Shown here piece after piece: positions 1-11,887 of a stretch of DNA of 64,000 nucleotides. The notes under the pieces were generated by a model. It made no database searches and was not told the DNA's origin. It saw only the letters and a program-made list of their open reading frames with translations. Every line of letters starts with the position of its first letter. Position 1 is the stretch's first letter. Source of the stretch: Pseudopyrenochaeta lycopersici (lineage: Eukaryota > Ascomycota > Dothideomycetes > Pleosporales > Pseudopyrenochaetaceae); assembly GCA_003313425.1 (NCBI GenBank), contig NHZP01000072.1:124001-188000 (forward strand), in the 5' to 3' direction. The position numbers and the translations under genes were made by a program.

Positions 1-381
1 TAAGTGGGAGAGCGGTGGAAATCCAGCCCGTGGGAGCTTGCGGACAGAGCCTTGGTATATTTCCAGTTTCTATCGCAGATCTATTCACAGCTGGAGGTTG
101 AGGAGGAGCGAAGCGTAGGTTTCCTAGAGGAGGTGCTGCGTATCGAATATTGGTGAAATTGTAATAGCCTCCTGTGCGCTATCCAAGAATTAGCTTCACC
201 GAATGCATCTGTGGTAGTGACCAGAGCCAATGGAAGGCTTGTAACTTACATTAAAGCTTGCTGCCTGATGCAGTTCGTAGCCAAGATCCACGATTGGAAG
301 ACGTTGATAGGCAACAGCGGCTGCGGTATTCATCAGCAGCGCAAAACTCGCGAGCGCAAGTTCATTCTTCAGGTTGAACAT
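1..381 (-). CDS. secreted type-B carboxylesterase, 5' part (runs off left edge)
   Basis: Exon 1 is 381-250 and exon 2 runs from 178 to the window edge. The 71-bp intron 249-179 starts GTAAGT and ends TAG. Exon 1 encodes a signal peptide (hydrophobic residues about 8-23, Ala-rich end) and then a VDLGYELHQ motif. Exon 2 continues in phase with GGYYNFTNIRYAAPP, LRFAPP and LCPQAP, the classic N-terminal start of fungal type-B carboxylesterases/lipases, which hydrolyse carboxylic esters outside the cell. The catalytic Ser, Glu and His lie beyond the window, so activity cannot be judged. No stop occurs in the visible 59 codons of exon 2. The ATG at 381 is chosen because it opens the signal peptide. 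A likely TATA box lies 127 bp upstream. A second carboxylesterase lies 3 kb away in divergent orientation. Confidence 0.85.
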
Positions 382-507
382 AATGGTTTTTGATTTTTTT
401 TTGAAGTTTTTGAACTAGATTACTATGGCTGTCGTGGAGGAATATACTGTGAAGTGTTTTGTGAATGTAGATTGGATGCAACTAAGCAGAGTATGTCGGG
501 AAACATA

Positions 508-515
508 TTTATATA
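508..515 (-). promoter_or_regulatory. probable TATA box of the left carboxylesterase
   Basis: Read on the minus strand the site is TATATAAA, 127 bp upstream of the ATG at 381. Position and match are typical of a regulated fungal promoter. There is no other support. Confidence 0.4.
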
Positions 516-1828
516 CGAAATCTCAATTTCATACATTTGTCATATAGGATTTGTTCTAACTCCCTATTATTGGCATCCCAACCGGGGTTAGATATGCCAT
601 TAATATCAGGTGTATATGTGTACGCTCATGTGGCATATTCCGCCGGTTTGACACTGCTATCTGTAGTTGACCGTGCAGGTACTGAGTACCAACCATCGGA
701 GATAGTTGAAACTCTATTGAAATTTGGCAAAGACCAAGGCGAAGAGCACAATTCTGACAAATATATGGAGCGCAAAACTCTTAACTCCGACTAGGAGAGC
801 TTTTGTTTTCACTTCAAGGGTTTTAAGTGAAATTGCCATGGGCAACCTTGCCAATCTTCATTCCCCCCTTTTCGCCCCTTATACAGCAAACCATTCCTAG
901 AACTTATTTCGCTCGTTCCTAAGAATACCAGTTAATAATTCACTCCCTAGGACAATATCTATGAGCACTTCTAACTGCCAAACATGATATCTATCAAGGG
1001 TGTAACTTGCAGAAAGGTACGCTGATCAAGACAGTCTAGCTTGATCTGGTAACAATCTAGCTTTTCTACGTTTAGCTACTGCCAGTTTAAGTTAGACTGG
1101 TTTAAGTGACTCAGTTGTTGACAACTCTGGTAACTTGAACCATGATGAGCGGAGTCTTAGGCCTAAAAGCTTTGACTCTTATGAGGATGGGACCGACGCT
1201 GATCCGTAGTGATGCAACATGCCCAGGAATGAATTGGTAGCGTCGCATGGCTCCAGGTCTGCACGGATAGCACCCGTGTCGAGCGCGCGGATGTGACCCG
1301 GGAAGACGGCAATGCGCACGGATAGGTTCCGACACCCGAGGCCCTCCGCATCTTGTTGATTCATAGCAAAATTCTATGGCATAAACGCTCGCCGGAAGGT
1401 TCGAGTCTGGTAAAATTATGAAGACTCAGCCGACGATCTTGACGCAGTGGTTGCCTGACTGTAAGTGCCGCAGATTCGGAGGTAGATACGCACTCAGGCT
1501 GTGGGATAGTTTGGACTCCTCCTTTCTTTCATTGTTGTCTGATTTGTATCGAGAGCTTTCAACTCTTTTTTGTGTATACGTAACCTATGACAACGCCGTT
1601 ACCGCTCGAGAACTCTGTAATGGTCCGCTTAGCCGCGTCATTTGCGGCACCGTTGATGCCGAAGGCCGAGAAATACTAAGCCACGACCTTTCCACTGCAA
1701 AGAGACACCACGCGTCCCCCGTTCTTATGCCAAGGCAGTGAATGCTCGTGTGCTTAAGCAACAGGCTTACTCGTACCTATCTACCATTCCGGGGATAAGA
1801 AGGACTATTTCTACAGATCCTTGTGAAG
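516..1828. other. no supportable gene
   Basis: Only short open frames are present (for example 1418-1741, and three overlapping frames on the minus strand near 1111-1364). None shows a motif, signal peptide or intron structure I can recognise. This is probably intergenic or decayed sequence. Confidence 0.5.
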
Positions 1829-2765
1829 ATGAGCAGCAGCGACGACTATAAGCTCGAGGTGCTTCAGAGGGAACAGTATAACTCTCCTAGAATGGAAACT
1901 TTTGACGAGATTGAAGAGAAGAAGTGCATACAAAAGATTGATTGGAGATTGCTACCCATTTTGAGTGCACTGTAGTCTATCTTATTTATCCTCCAAGGCA
2001 ATGTAAGAATCCTTACTGAAGCGAACAAAGGAGGTTGCGCTGATAACTTACAGATTGGCGTAGCCGAAGATCTCTAGCTCTAGATTAGAAACTGATATAC
2101 TACTGTTCTACTCTTTTCCTTCTTAAACTACTTCTTGCTTAAAGTCCCCTCTGATATAATCATACGCAGAGTTGGAGTAGCCAACTAGCGCTTCTATTGC
2201 CTTCTCGTAGGTATTAAAATAATTATGTAAGGTTTTACTTGACGTTAATAGACTCTCGCTGTCTGTCCTTTTCTCCTTAGCACAACAGAGGTAGGTTTCT
2301 TCCCCAGCTGTGTCTATTTGGCCGCTTGCTGGTATATTAGGTACGAGTCGCAAAAGCGGTGGGTCTTTCACCTTCCATGCTGGCTCTTGTGCCTAACATC
2401 TAATTCATATTGAGCAGCATTTATCTTCTTTCCGTAGCTATCTGTGGCTTCGCCAGTCTCCTTACTTACAGCCTTATGCAAACGGAGCGCCTAGGTGGCC
2501 TGCGTAGCTGGCAATAGTATCTAATGTCTATGTTGAAACGCACCGGAGAGATACACTGACTCCGTGCCTACAAATAATATTTTCGTCATTGACGCAATCA
2601 CAATCTGCGTCGCTGCGATCTTAGCCAGGTGTATCGTTAGCGACTTCCTGACAACGCCGAGAGGGCGGGATGTTTGACCCACAGCGAAGCGGCCTTTATT
2701 CTGCAATGAATCGAGGATGATCGAGGTGACTCCGTGGCCGATCCATTGAGCTGGGTGAAGATGAA
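1829..2765 (+). pseudogene. decayed MFS transporter (Dal5/anion:cation symporter type)
   Basis: An ATG at 1829 opens 48 good codons including EEKKCIQKIDWRLLPIL, the hallmark cytosolic N-terminus of Dal5-type major facilitator permeases. It ends at TAG 1973-1975. The rest survives as fragments in changing frames: KVPSDIIIRRVGVAN then a stop where Trp is expected (about 2140-2195), EVGFFPSCVYLAACWYIRYESQKR-like sequence split by frameshift (about 2290-2360), a LTYSLMQTERLGGLRSWQ-like stretch (about 2460-2515), and an AAFILQ-then-stop segment followed by DRGD (about 2690-2740). The order matches transmembrane segments 1-6 of the family. Decay is by stops, frameshifts and loss of the 3' half. The family imports organic anions such as allantoate or vitamins. 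This copy cannot make a transporter. Confidence 0.75.
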
Positions 2766-3408
2766 TAGTGTCTTAAATACTAAATACTAAGAACACAAAC
2801 GTTGTTTTGTGGCCGTCTGCAATGAAAAGAAATTACATGGTCAGCTGTCTAATAGTGTTGTTCTGCATTGTGTTGCGTGAGCACACGGTCCTTATTTCCC
2901 ACTTTCATTAAAGTACCAGAGCACGACAACATCTACGTTGAAACATTATCAAGCTGCGGAGTTACAGCCCTGCAGACGCGCGGAGTGGTTGGTAAGCCGA
3001 ACGCGCGGAGTGGTTGCTAAGACATAATTACCGAGCCGAGAGACTGCCATTCTTAGCCCGTTTCGTGGAAACTCACCGCATGCAGATCGTTTGCGTCCCC
3101 AGCTGATCGTCGTTGTTTCTTCAGGATCATTCGGGTTGCGCACAAAACACATGTTTCATAAATTCTATGAGCTACGCGAAGACCGTGTGGTGGCAGCTCA
3201 TCGCACAAAACAAACATGCTCTCAGAGTCGTATATCCCACAAGAACATGCATTTAGTACCTCTAGATTATCTGTACCTTGATCGCCCTGTACCGCACGAC
3301 GGGGCAATATGACACTTCGGTCCGACCAATCTCACATGGCCCCTTTTGTCTACGAATACATTGATCGCTTTCACATACCTCGGACTTAAAGCACTGAATT
3401 GGTCAGGC
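2766..3408. other. no supportable gene
   Basis: I see no coding motif. A short near-direct repeat (GCGCGGAGTGGTTG) occurs twice at about 2979-3016. The stretch is otherwise featureless. Confidence 0.5.
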
Positions 3409-3416
3409 TTATATAG
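3409..3416 (+). promoter_or_regulatory. probable TATA box of the carboxylesterase at 3471
   Basis: TTATATAG lies 55 bp upstream of the chosen ATG, a normal fungal spacing. Confidence 0.4.
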
Positions 3417-3470
3417 TGTAGCAGCGTCTTTTTCTTCCCTGGCATGTCCTTTCATACCTCGACTCCTACC

Positions 3471-5654
3471 ATGCATCTACTGTGGCTCATCGCGTTCTCG
3501 TCAACTGCTCCCTTCACAGCCACCGCTTTTCCACAATCGCAACCCTTTAAGGAAGCTTTGAAAACTAGACAATATCTGACAAATGGGGCCCTTGAAGTCG
3601 ACTTAGGGTATGGAGTATACCAAGGTTCAACCAATACTACCAGTGGGATTAATACATGGAGAGGGTAAGATTGCAACACAAAGAGGCCATCAAGCTTAAG
3701 TAACACCATCAGAATTCGATTTGCTGCACCCCCGACCGGTATTCTGCGTTGGCAGCGACCTGAGCCGCCAGCAATCAATCGCAGCGCAACTTTCCAGGCA
3801 AACAGATACGGACCTATGTGCAATCAAGCCCCCTTTTCTGGTTCTCCTAACTTTGGTGGTGGTAGCGGCGGAAGTGCAACTGATGTATCCGAAGATTGCC
3901 TCTTTCTGAATGTACAGAGTCCAGCAAATGCGACAAACCTGCCTGTTCTCGTTTGGATACACGGAGGTGGATATGGAACCGGCAATGGCCAGCAAGACTT
4001 CACGGATCTGCTTACTGCCAACGACAACAACTTTGTAGTCGTTTCCATACAGTACAGACTTGGTGCATTTGGATTTCTGGCTTCTGATGAGATAGTAAGA
4101 AATGGTGTTGCTAATGCAGGATTGCTCGACCAGTTCTTTGCTCTACAATGGGTACAAGTACGTGTAAATCTCCAAGCTGGCCTAAGGTGACCCGCAATTG
4201 TAACTTGAACAAGGCTCACACCAGACAGGCATACATAACCCACTTTGGCGGAGACCCTTTATCAGTAACAATATCTGGGCTGAGCGCTGGAGGCGGCTCT
4301 GTTTTACTCCAAGACATTGGTATGAGATCCTGGTTTACACATTTGGGCATTGCTGATCAACGCATAGCCTATGGTGGATCATTGGGCGAGTCCTTGTTCC
4401 AGAGCACAATTGCTGCATCTCCATATCTTCCCAAGCAATACACTTTCAATGATTGGGTACCTACGCAAGCATACTATGCATTTGCCGAGCAGGCAGGATG
4501 TCCTTTGGGTGCTTACAGGAGTGCAAACGAGACGCTCTTCGACTGCTTAGTCTCAAAGGATACAGCGACCTTGCAGAATGCATCTGAGGCGGTCACCACT
4601 ACAGGTACATATGGTACCTGGACTTTCCTGCCTGTGACGGATGGAGTCTTCATCCAAGATATACCAAGCCGCCAACTTCTTGAGAAACGCCTCAATGGCC
4701 GCAATCTTTTGGTAGGAAACAATGCTAGTACGTACACACAACACGATATACTCCACAATTCAGGCGGGAGCGAATCGCTAACATCCATATCTAGATGAAG
4801 GACCTCTCTTTACACCACAAGACATCACCTCAGAATCGGACTTCCTCGAGTGGCTTCGCAATGTTTTGCCTGAATTCCGAGAAGACGACATTGCCAAAGT
4901 CTTGCTATACTATCCAAGCATCGGGGGCGAAAACAGCTCCGACAGCGATGCGTTTGCAACCTCTGGATACAATGGGCCGAGCGCGTTGAACCAAAGCTCA
5001 ATCGCGACCGGCCAGCAGCAGCGAGCGAATGTACATTATTCCCCACGATGATTGTTATGATCACGCTAACAGTGCGTAGAACCTCTATGGTGAGCTGACC
5101 TTTGTGTGCCCATCATATTGGATGGCGGAAGCGTATTCTGGCCAAAACCGCACGTCATACAAGTACCAGTTCAGCGCTTTGCCAGGAACACATGGTTCTG
5201 ACCTGCAAGGCTATTTCGGACCGCTCGGTGGATCGTTATTTCTCGGTGTCGATTTTCAACGAGCCTTTATGAGTGAGTCATCACTATTCAGCTCTGCCAA
5301 CAATATGTACTAATTGACTTTCTAGGGATTTGGGGCAATTTCGTTACGCGACGAAACCCATCCATTTCAAACGAGATAGCAACTGGAGCTTTATTAAACC
5401 AAATAGTGCAGGCCAACGCGGCCTCGAGCTGGCCTCCGTTCTCAATTGCATCACCCTACCAGCTGGATTTGAACCAGACTGGTGGCAGTGAGGCCGTGGG
5501 AGGACTGGAATTCCTCTCACCTGTCAACACCACCTACCTGACGGGACCAGGGTTGCAGAACAATTTCACACTTGCGAACGCGTACACATGGGAAGACGGC
5601 CGTGGCGTGAGATGTGATTTCTGGCGAAGTGTAGCGCCGATCATCCCAGCGTGA
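3471..5654 (+). CDS. secreted type-B carboxylesterase/lipase, intact, seven exons
   Basis: Exons 3471-3664, 3713-4157, 4229-4319, 4368-4727, 4795-5030, 5080-5272 and 5326-5654 join to one 615-aa frame. All six introns are GT-AG and 48-71 bp long. The ATG at 3471 is preferred to the in-frame ATG at 3444 because it opens directly with a signal peptide (hydrophobic core LLWLIAF, then TATAFP). Motifs in order: RFAAPP, EDCLFLNV, oxyanion-hole HGGGYGTG, nucleophile elbow GLSAGGG with Ser232, and HGSDL carrying the likely catalytic His. The elbow has Leu where most family members have Glu (GESAGG). The length is normal for fungal secreted esterases, which hydrolyse carboxylic esters outside the cell; substrate unknown. 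There are no frame breaks. Together with the partial gene at 1-381 it makes a divergent pair of the same family about 3 kb apart. Confidence 0.9.
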
Positions 5655-6288
5655 TGTTAAGTTGTGGTGTGTTGAGGTTTACCCAGAGTTGGACAGTTTC
5701 CTGCTGCGAAAGGTTCCCTATTTAGCTCTACTTCCGCTTCTCTTGCATATAACGACCGCCACCTCCACTCTCCATGAGGTCACTCTTGGCTTGAATTTTC
5801 ATTGTTAACTCATCAGCTACGGCTAATGCTGCCTTGACCGGTTAGAATTACTTCCTGCAAGATATCTAGAACCACTATCTAACAAATTCAAAGACTTCCG
5901 GAATCTTATAAGCGTATCCCTCATGTCTGCAGTTGAAATCGTGTTAACTAACTCACCTCGCATCTCAGACATGCTTCCCTCCGCTCATGCTTCGACAGTC
6001 GCTAAGAGAGGCCTTAATGGCGCGAAAATTGCCGCAGAACATGCAATAACTAAACTCCAGGCTGGTGTAGCGCTGTCGCTGGCTGTATTCTGTATTTTTG
6101 GCCGCAGGCAGTGTGCAAAATTGACGGATGGATTGGCTGATCCAGACCCAAATCGCCACTTGCACGGATTCGGATTGATTGCTAGATCTAATCAATTTTG
6201 ATCTATGGGGACGCTTAAGGCTTACGCCACTGAAAATTACATTAAAATTGTGGGAGTCTATCTGACGTTTATCTTCTAATCATGAATA
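5655..6288. other. no supportable gene
   Basis: This is the 3' flank of the carboxylesterase up to the pogo element. Short open frames (for example 5923-6201) lack recognisable content. Confidence 0.5.
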
Positions 6289-6301
6289 ACGTAAACACGT
6301 A

Positions 6302-8887
6302 CTCGGGCCCTTGCGGTCACTGCGTGATTTTTCAGAGAAAAAGCCCGTGCAAAGGCACGGGCCTCCTAGCTCAACGATCATCCCTAGCTCAAACGATCAC
6401 GACAACGCGTTTGACGTGTTCATGTACCCCACCATACAAATTTACGTGTAAAAGTACCTCACTATGTCTAAAAACTACCGTGATTCTGTTGCCAAGATAT
6501 CTAAAGCAGTGCAAATCCTCCGCTCGATGGATAACCCCAACATCGCCGCCTTCGCACGCGACCATAACTTACCCTACCAGAGGCTCAAACGCGCCTATCG
6601 AGGCGGCCAAAGCCGCTCTACACGCCCATCTACGAATAAGCTTCTTACAGAAGAACAGGAAGCTGCTTTAAAGCGTTTCCTTGACGCGATTGACGATATT
6701 GGCTTTGGTATTCATAAGAGTCTCATCAAACAACAAACCGATGCCTTGCTAGCAGCGTCTCATCAGGATATTGGCCCACCACGTAGATGTGGCGATCACT
6801 GGGCAGAGAGGTGGCTTCAAGCCAATCCACAGTACCAAAAGGTAAAGGCGAAGCCTCTTGAGATCCAGAGGAAGCTTGCTCAAGAGCCTGAAGTTATTAA
6901 AGCTTGGTTTGAGAAGCTGAAGGCCAAAATTGATGAATTGGGAGTTCAACCAGAGGATATCTACAATATGGATGAAACTGGATGCCAGATTGGTGTTGCA
7001 AAGGGGAGCTACGTGTACACGCGACTGGGCAAAGAGGTACCTGTCTATACTATACTATATTGCAAAGTACCAATTCTAATAGGCTCTTAGATCTATATAC
7101 CCCACTCGAACAACCGTGAGCTCATATCGCTCGTAGAGTGTGTGAACGCGAATGGCGACGTACTAGATCCAATGATTATTATCAAATCGAGTACAATCAT
7201 TGAAAAATGGATAGATGATCTACCAGATCAGTACCTTATTGGCATATCAGATTCAGGATACTCCAACGATGAACTTAGCTTTGAGTGGATTAAGCACTTT
7301 AACCTACAGTCTCGGCGGAAGTTGCGTGGCGTATGGAGAGTTCTCCTACTTGACGGATATGGATCTCATCATACGCGTGAATTTATCCAGTATGCATGGG
7401 AGAATCAAATACTCTTATTTACTCTTCCTCCGCATACGACGCATTTCCTACAGGTACTAGATGTTGGCTGCTTTCAGTCACTAAAATGGTATCACAGTAG
7501 GATGCTCCACTGGGCCTCAAGGACGGGCGCCAAGGAAATAAAGAAGGAGGACTTCTTAGCAACTATCTACCAAATTCGGCGAGAGACCTTTCGCCGGAAG
7601 ACAATCCTAAGCGGTTGGAGAGCAATTGGCATCTATCCCTTTCAACCAGAGGTTGTTTTGAAGAAGCTTCGCGACTGGGAGACTACATCTAGCCCACCAA
7701 AACGTGTTCGACCAGTGGAATTTGAGGATCCTGAAGTCACGCGTCCTCAAACACCTACCTTTAACTCATCAGATCTAGATAAGGATAGTGTTTCATCGAA
7801 TAGCTCAAGAGATCGGGAACTCCGTTGGAGCTACAAGGAGACTAGGAACAAGCTCTACAAGCTAAAATGGAGAGAGAGTTGCCCTAAATCAGCTCAAATA
7901 CCCGTGCTTAAGCCTGGAACTAAAACCTGGTCAATGCCAAACGATCTACCGACTCTTGAGGCTCAGATGAAAATGATCCGAGGCGTCATCAAGGATACGC
8001 TGCCACCATCTCAAGCTATCGATATTGAGAAGACGCTTATCACTGCTACTGCGTGGGCTGCTACGGCGGAGAGCTTCAGACGTCAACTTGGGCATACGAA
8101 GGCGGCCGAGATTGCTCGTGAGGAGCGACGGAGGCGTACAAGGCGCAAGCTTACGTTTAAAGGAGGTGTTGTTTACGCTTCAGATGCTCGAGCAATAGTG
8201 AAGAAGCGTAAGGAAGATGAGATTACAAGGCAGGAGAAGGACCTTCAAATACGGAAGGATCGCGAGGCGAGAGTACTTTGTAATAAGTACAAAAGGCTTC
8301 TGCCATCAATCCGTGCCGCTGCCTCAAGGATCCGGAAGAGACATCTCGCTAGAACGCCAATCTTCGTTACGGAAGGACTTGGTCTACTTGATCCTGACGA
8401 TTGTCAAGCTGCCGCAGCAGTTTGTATGGAGAAGCTGACTAAACGGGGGCCGTTCAGACCACGCTCTGACCTATCTGAGGATATGCTTACTACGGCAGTG
8501 CAACAAGGGCTTGTCACGCGTAGTATCAACGATCCTTATAACTCAAAGGTTACAGCTGCTATTAAGGCAAAAGAAGGGAAGAATACTACAGGAACGCTAA
8601 CAATCGAGCCCTTGATCAGCTAGATACACAGGCTACGGTTGTTGAAAGCGAGCTCGATGATATAAGTAACGACAGCGAGGTTGACTTTGAAATTGAAAGT
8701 AGCGATGCAGGAGACTCTAGTTGACATATTGTATCAATTTGCGCGACATTAGTACTTTATTTCCTATATATATTTGAAGCACCTGCGTCGTGATCGTTGA
8801 GCTAGGGATGATCGTTGAGCTAGGAGGCCCGTGCCTTTGCACGGGCTTTTTCTCTGAAAAATCACGCAGTGACCGCAAGGGCCCGAG
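6302..8887 (+). mobile_element. pogo-like element A (nested in the TIR of B)
   Basis: The ends are CTCGGGCCCTTGCGG and its inverse, bounded by TA duplications at 6300-6301 and 8888-8889. The inverted repeats extend over roughly 85-90 bp with one extra base on the left side. Inside each repeat a CTAGCTCAACGATCAT-type motif is repeated at an 18-bp period. The element is 2,586 bp and carries one intron-containing transposase gene with no internal stop, so it may still be functional. Confidence 0.9.
6464..8623 (+). CDS. transposase of element A (pogo/DDE_1 superfamily)
   Basis: Two exons, 6464-7036 and 7091-8623, are joined by a 54-bp intron (GTACCT...CTCTTAG) that keeps phase, giving 701 aa. 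The N-terminus (about residues 5-130) has the helix-turn-helix/CENP-B-like DNA-binding layout. The DDE catalytic region follows: YNMDETG (first Asp), then DGYGSHHTREF (second Asp), then LPPHTTHFLQVLDVGCF. The basic C-terminal region is rich in Arg and Lys. Near the 3' end the frame switches: an acidic tail resembling a natural terminus (ESELDDISNDSEVDF...) sits in another frame at about 8590-8724, so the last residues may be affected by a one-base frameshift or a missed intron. The protein would cut and paste elements bearing its TIRs. It is the better preserved of the two nested transposases. Confidence 0.85.
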
Positions 8888-8997
8888 TAGCGAGTCGCGC
8901 CCCTAAGCGAGTCGCGCGCCCCATCAACTCTCTGCACCTAGATTGGCGTACAACACAACAACGCAATAAGGTATTAAATGTAAATCGCAATCAAATA

Positions 8998-10625
8998 TTA
9001 AGCTGCATCTAGAGTATCTTTTTTACAAGTACGCGCGTTATGCCCAGCCTGTCTGCACTTGCTGCAGCGCCCTGGAGTTGGGCGACTGCTACTTGATTGA
9101 CCTCCACCTCGACGCTCCTCACGAGCAATCTGCTGATCAGCCTCACGTTGGGCCATTAAATCCTCTGCCTCTCCCCTTGTTAAGACTCCTCCTTTCTGGA
9201 TCCGCTTCTTCTTACGTTGTTTACGCTTGTTGGCTGCCTCATTGGCACGTTCAAGGCTGGTGATCCGGTTGCGCATCAACTCATGCTCATACGCCATAAT
9301 TGCAGCCCCCTTCCTAAGCTGATTAACAGCTTCAATAATTGACGCTGGAGATGAGCTCTTGTGCTGGCGTACGCGATCACGTATTAACGTAGATTGAGCT
9401 TCAAATTCACGTACGTTACTTGGAGTTTTGGCTTGCCAGGGTGCTTCTTCTAATACAGCAGGTGTTGGCGTACGGAGACGTACGTCCAGTCTCTCCAATA
9501 CAACAGCTGGATTCAATGGAACAACCCCAGCGCCTCGGACAGCTGAGCGGATATTGGCTGGAGTAAACGCTTGCGCAAAGGCCGCCCGAAAGGCTGGTAG
9601 AAACTCGAGTTTGGTGATGTGGTTGATGTGGTTTCGGATCAGGTCCTCAATCTGACGGCTGTACGCCTTCTTTAATGGAGCGAAGCAGCCAACGTCAAGA
9701 GACTGGACTAAGTGAGATGAATGGGCTGGCAAACATAGAGTGTAAATGTTGCTCTTTTTACATATCTCCTCAAATTGGGCTGAGTGGTGGCTCTCGTGGC
9801 CGTCAAAGATAAGCAGCCTACGTGCGCCAACCACGCGCGTCTTTGTATGCCGGTTGAAGTGCTCTAGCCACTGAGCCCCTAAGTCGTTGTTTGTCCAGCC
9901 ATTTTCACTAACTCCGACTGCCCAGTCAAGTGGGAGATCATCTTCCTCGTACCAGGCAGACAAGTGGTACTTGGCTGCGTAGACTAGGAATGGCGGGATT
10001 GCCCATCCAGCTGCGTTGATTCCCTGGATTAACGTAACCCATTCACGGTTGCCTGGCTGGATTGTCTTTGCCCTACCCCTCCTCTCAGACCTAGTCACGA
10101 TAAGTTGAGTCGTGATCTTGCCCATCATAAAGCCAGCTTCGTCAAAGTTGCACACGTCCGCATCTAAGATGCCGTACTTGGCCTTTGTCTCCTCCACCCG
10201 CGTAAACCAGGCCCCAATTACCTCTGGATCCTCACACAAGGCTCTTTGCCGGTCGTATGCTCGATTTAAACTTGTCTTAAGACTGTCTGTACGCTTGACA
10301 AAGTTCTTTGGCCAGTCCCGTCCAACCCGTCCAGCCCCACGCAGCCCCAGTAAAGTATCAGCCATATCACGTACAGTAGCCAGGTTAGGCGAAAATCCAC
10401 ACATAAATCTAGATCTAATATATATCTAACAACTACCTCCTCTTCTAGCTTAGTAAGCTTCCTTGAGTTGGGGGCGCAATCGCGTCGGGCGGGCTTGCCG
10501 GCGCGTCGGTCGCGCAGCGTAGTTTCGGGGACGTTAAAGATTCTAGCAGCAGGTTTATTACCCTGTATTTGATTGGCTTGTATTGCCGCGATTGCAAGCT
10601 GAATGTTACTCTCGTTTGAAGGCAT
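8998..10625 (-). pseudogene. transposase of element B, frameshifted
   Basis: The start MPSNESNIQLAIAAIQ at 10625 closely matches the intact transposase of element C. The frame breaks near 10405, where C reads YILDLDQRGFPP; here the equivalent bases are altered (LDLC) and the frame shifts, after which coding resumes to 8998. The DDE core is intact in the long part: [40 protein letters not shown]. The C-terminus carries a CX2CX4HX4C zinc knuckle (CSKCRQAGHNARTC) after a basic, coiled segment. Besides the frameshift, the element's TIR is split by A, so it is unlikely to move. Confidence 0.85.
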
Positions 10626-10745
10626 TCTGATCGTTGGTTGTGGAAATATTCTGGATTGAAGTGGGATAGGTTGAGAAAGTTGATGGGGGCGCGGCTCGCT
10701 TAGGGGCGCGACTCGCTACGTGTTTACGTTATATAGCAATGTTCC

Positions 10746-10812
10746 TGTCCGATTCAAGGACTACTTGGCTTGATCTTTGATGAATATTTTGATGATGAAC
10801 ATGATCGATTGA
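10746..10812 (-). repeat. LTR fragment related to the window's Copia LTR
   Basis: TGTCCGATTCAAGGACTA followed by CTTGATCTTTGATGAATATTTTGATGATGAA-like sequence is the inverse of the 3' end of the 30215-30384 LTR (ATCATCAAAATTCATC... TAGTCCTTGAATCTGACA). Only about 65 bp remains. Confidence 0.6.
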
Positions 10813-10824
10813 TTGTGTGTTCAC

Positions 10825-11556
10825 TCACTCCTTTCTGCAGCTGCTGTGCTTCCGGAGGTTCCAAAGATCGTAGTAGGTCCTACTATTCATCGCTGTTCCC
10901 TGTGCAGTACTTCTGAGTTTATCTTTATATCTAACAGCCCTTACAGCACTTGTGTAACCTAACACTTCTTCGTATGTGACAGTGCCAAGAGGCAGCGTGT
11001 TGGTCAGGCTAAAGTCCTCCATGATCGCTATTAAGTCCTCAGACTCTAGATCAGTGTGTCTGACCTCCATTCCTCCCCATAAGGGGCGGTGCAGGTCGAA
11101 GTCACCAAGAAGAATCTGTTCGTTGTCCTCATGTTTGTCGAGGACCGCACAAATATCCGCCAGCGCAGATCTTATGTTCGTACTGTTCCTTGCAGGGTTG
11201 TAGATGTTATGTATAGTTAGTTGTTGCTGCTCTTGTCGTTCTTCGCTAGGCTTGATGGTGAGAGAGCAGACGTCTCTCGTTTTTTCTTTGAATCGCCACC
11301 TCTTGTGGTCTATTCTCTTGTTTACGAAGAAGCAGACCCTGGCTGGGCCTTCATCGTATGCTGCTGGGTAGCACAGGTGGAAGACGTCTTTCGCCGGATG
11401 ATGGGTAGTCGCCATGAACAGGTTCCTCCATGGCTCCTGGATGGCCAGAATGTCGTACTCGCGTACCATGGGGTCTCGAAGCAGGGTTGCCATCACTGTA
11501 TCTCTTGACTTGCGCACGTTGTACTGTAGTATGCTTAATGTGGTGTGCTGATTCAT
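10825..11556 (-). pseudogene. LINE (Tad-like) ORF2 remnant: endonuclease domain only
   Basis: An ATG at 11556 opens 243 aa. The first about 190 residues match the apurinic-like endonuclease of Tad-type LINEs: LQYNVRKS (metal-binding Asn), AIQEPW (catalytic Glu), LLGDFDLHRPLWGG (usually GDFN, here Asp), and TLPLGTVTY. After that the similarity stops and a short unrelated tail runs to the stop. The reverse transcriptase and RNase H regions, normally over 700 residues, are absent, so this copy has a deletion and cannot retrotranspose. It lies downstream of the gag-like remnant at 11888-13225 in the same direction. Confidence 0.75.
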
Positions 11557-11887
11557 GCTTCGGCCTCAGAATCGATCTCCATATGCTGAGTGCCGCTTTG
11601 TGGTAGTTGTGTGTTGACTCAAATTGCCTCTAACGCTCTACGGCTCGGCATGATGGTCCTCTGCGGTCGCTGGCTGCCAGCTCCTGATGGCGGCATGTTT
11701 TCCTGGTCCATTGGGTTGATTGTTGATCCAGTATTGGTTCGCTTCTGTCCTCGTCCAGGCTGCGATCGGTTCTTGGTGAGCTGGATGACCTGTGTCGATG
11801 CCGTGTTCTGGCCGGACCTGCTTCTACGCACAGTAGCAGGCATCTCCAGCTGCACGGTCCTTCCTCTAGTTTAGGGTACATAGTGGT

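Larger units (their letters stand above)
6289..10729 (-). mobile_element. pogo/Fot1-like element B, carrying nested element A
   Basis: The ends read ACGTAAACACG and its inverse, flanked by TA (6287-6288 and 10730-10731). The left inverted repeat is interrupted at 6302-8887 by element A. With A and one TA removed, the two ends match for about 50 bp and the element is 1,853 bp, a usual Fot1-like size. Each end has an 8-bp tip and then two near-identical 17-bp units (right end 10721-10705 and 10704-10688). The transposase gene is on the minus strand and frameshifted. Confidence 0.88.

Noticed and set aside
1390..1415. tRNA-like B box (GGTTCGAGTCTGG)
   Set aside because: No A box or foldable cloverleaf is found at the right distance upstream, so I do not call a tRNA.
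1418..1741. 107-codon open frame
   Set aside because: No motif, signal peptide or intron support; likely chance.
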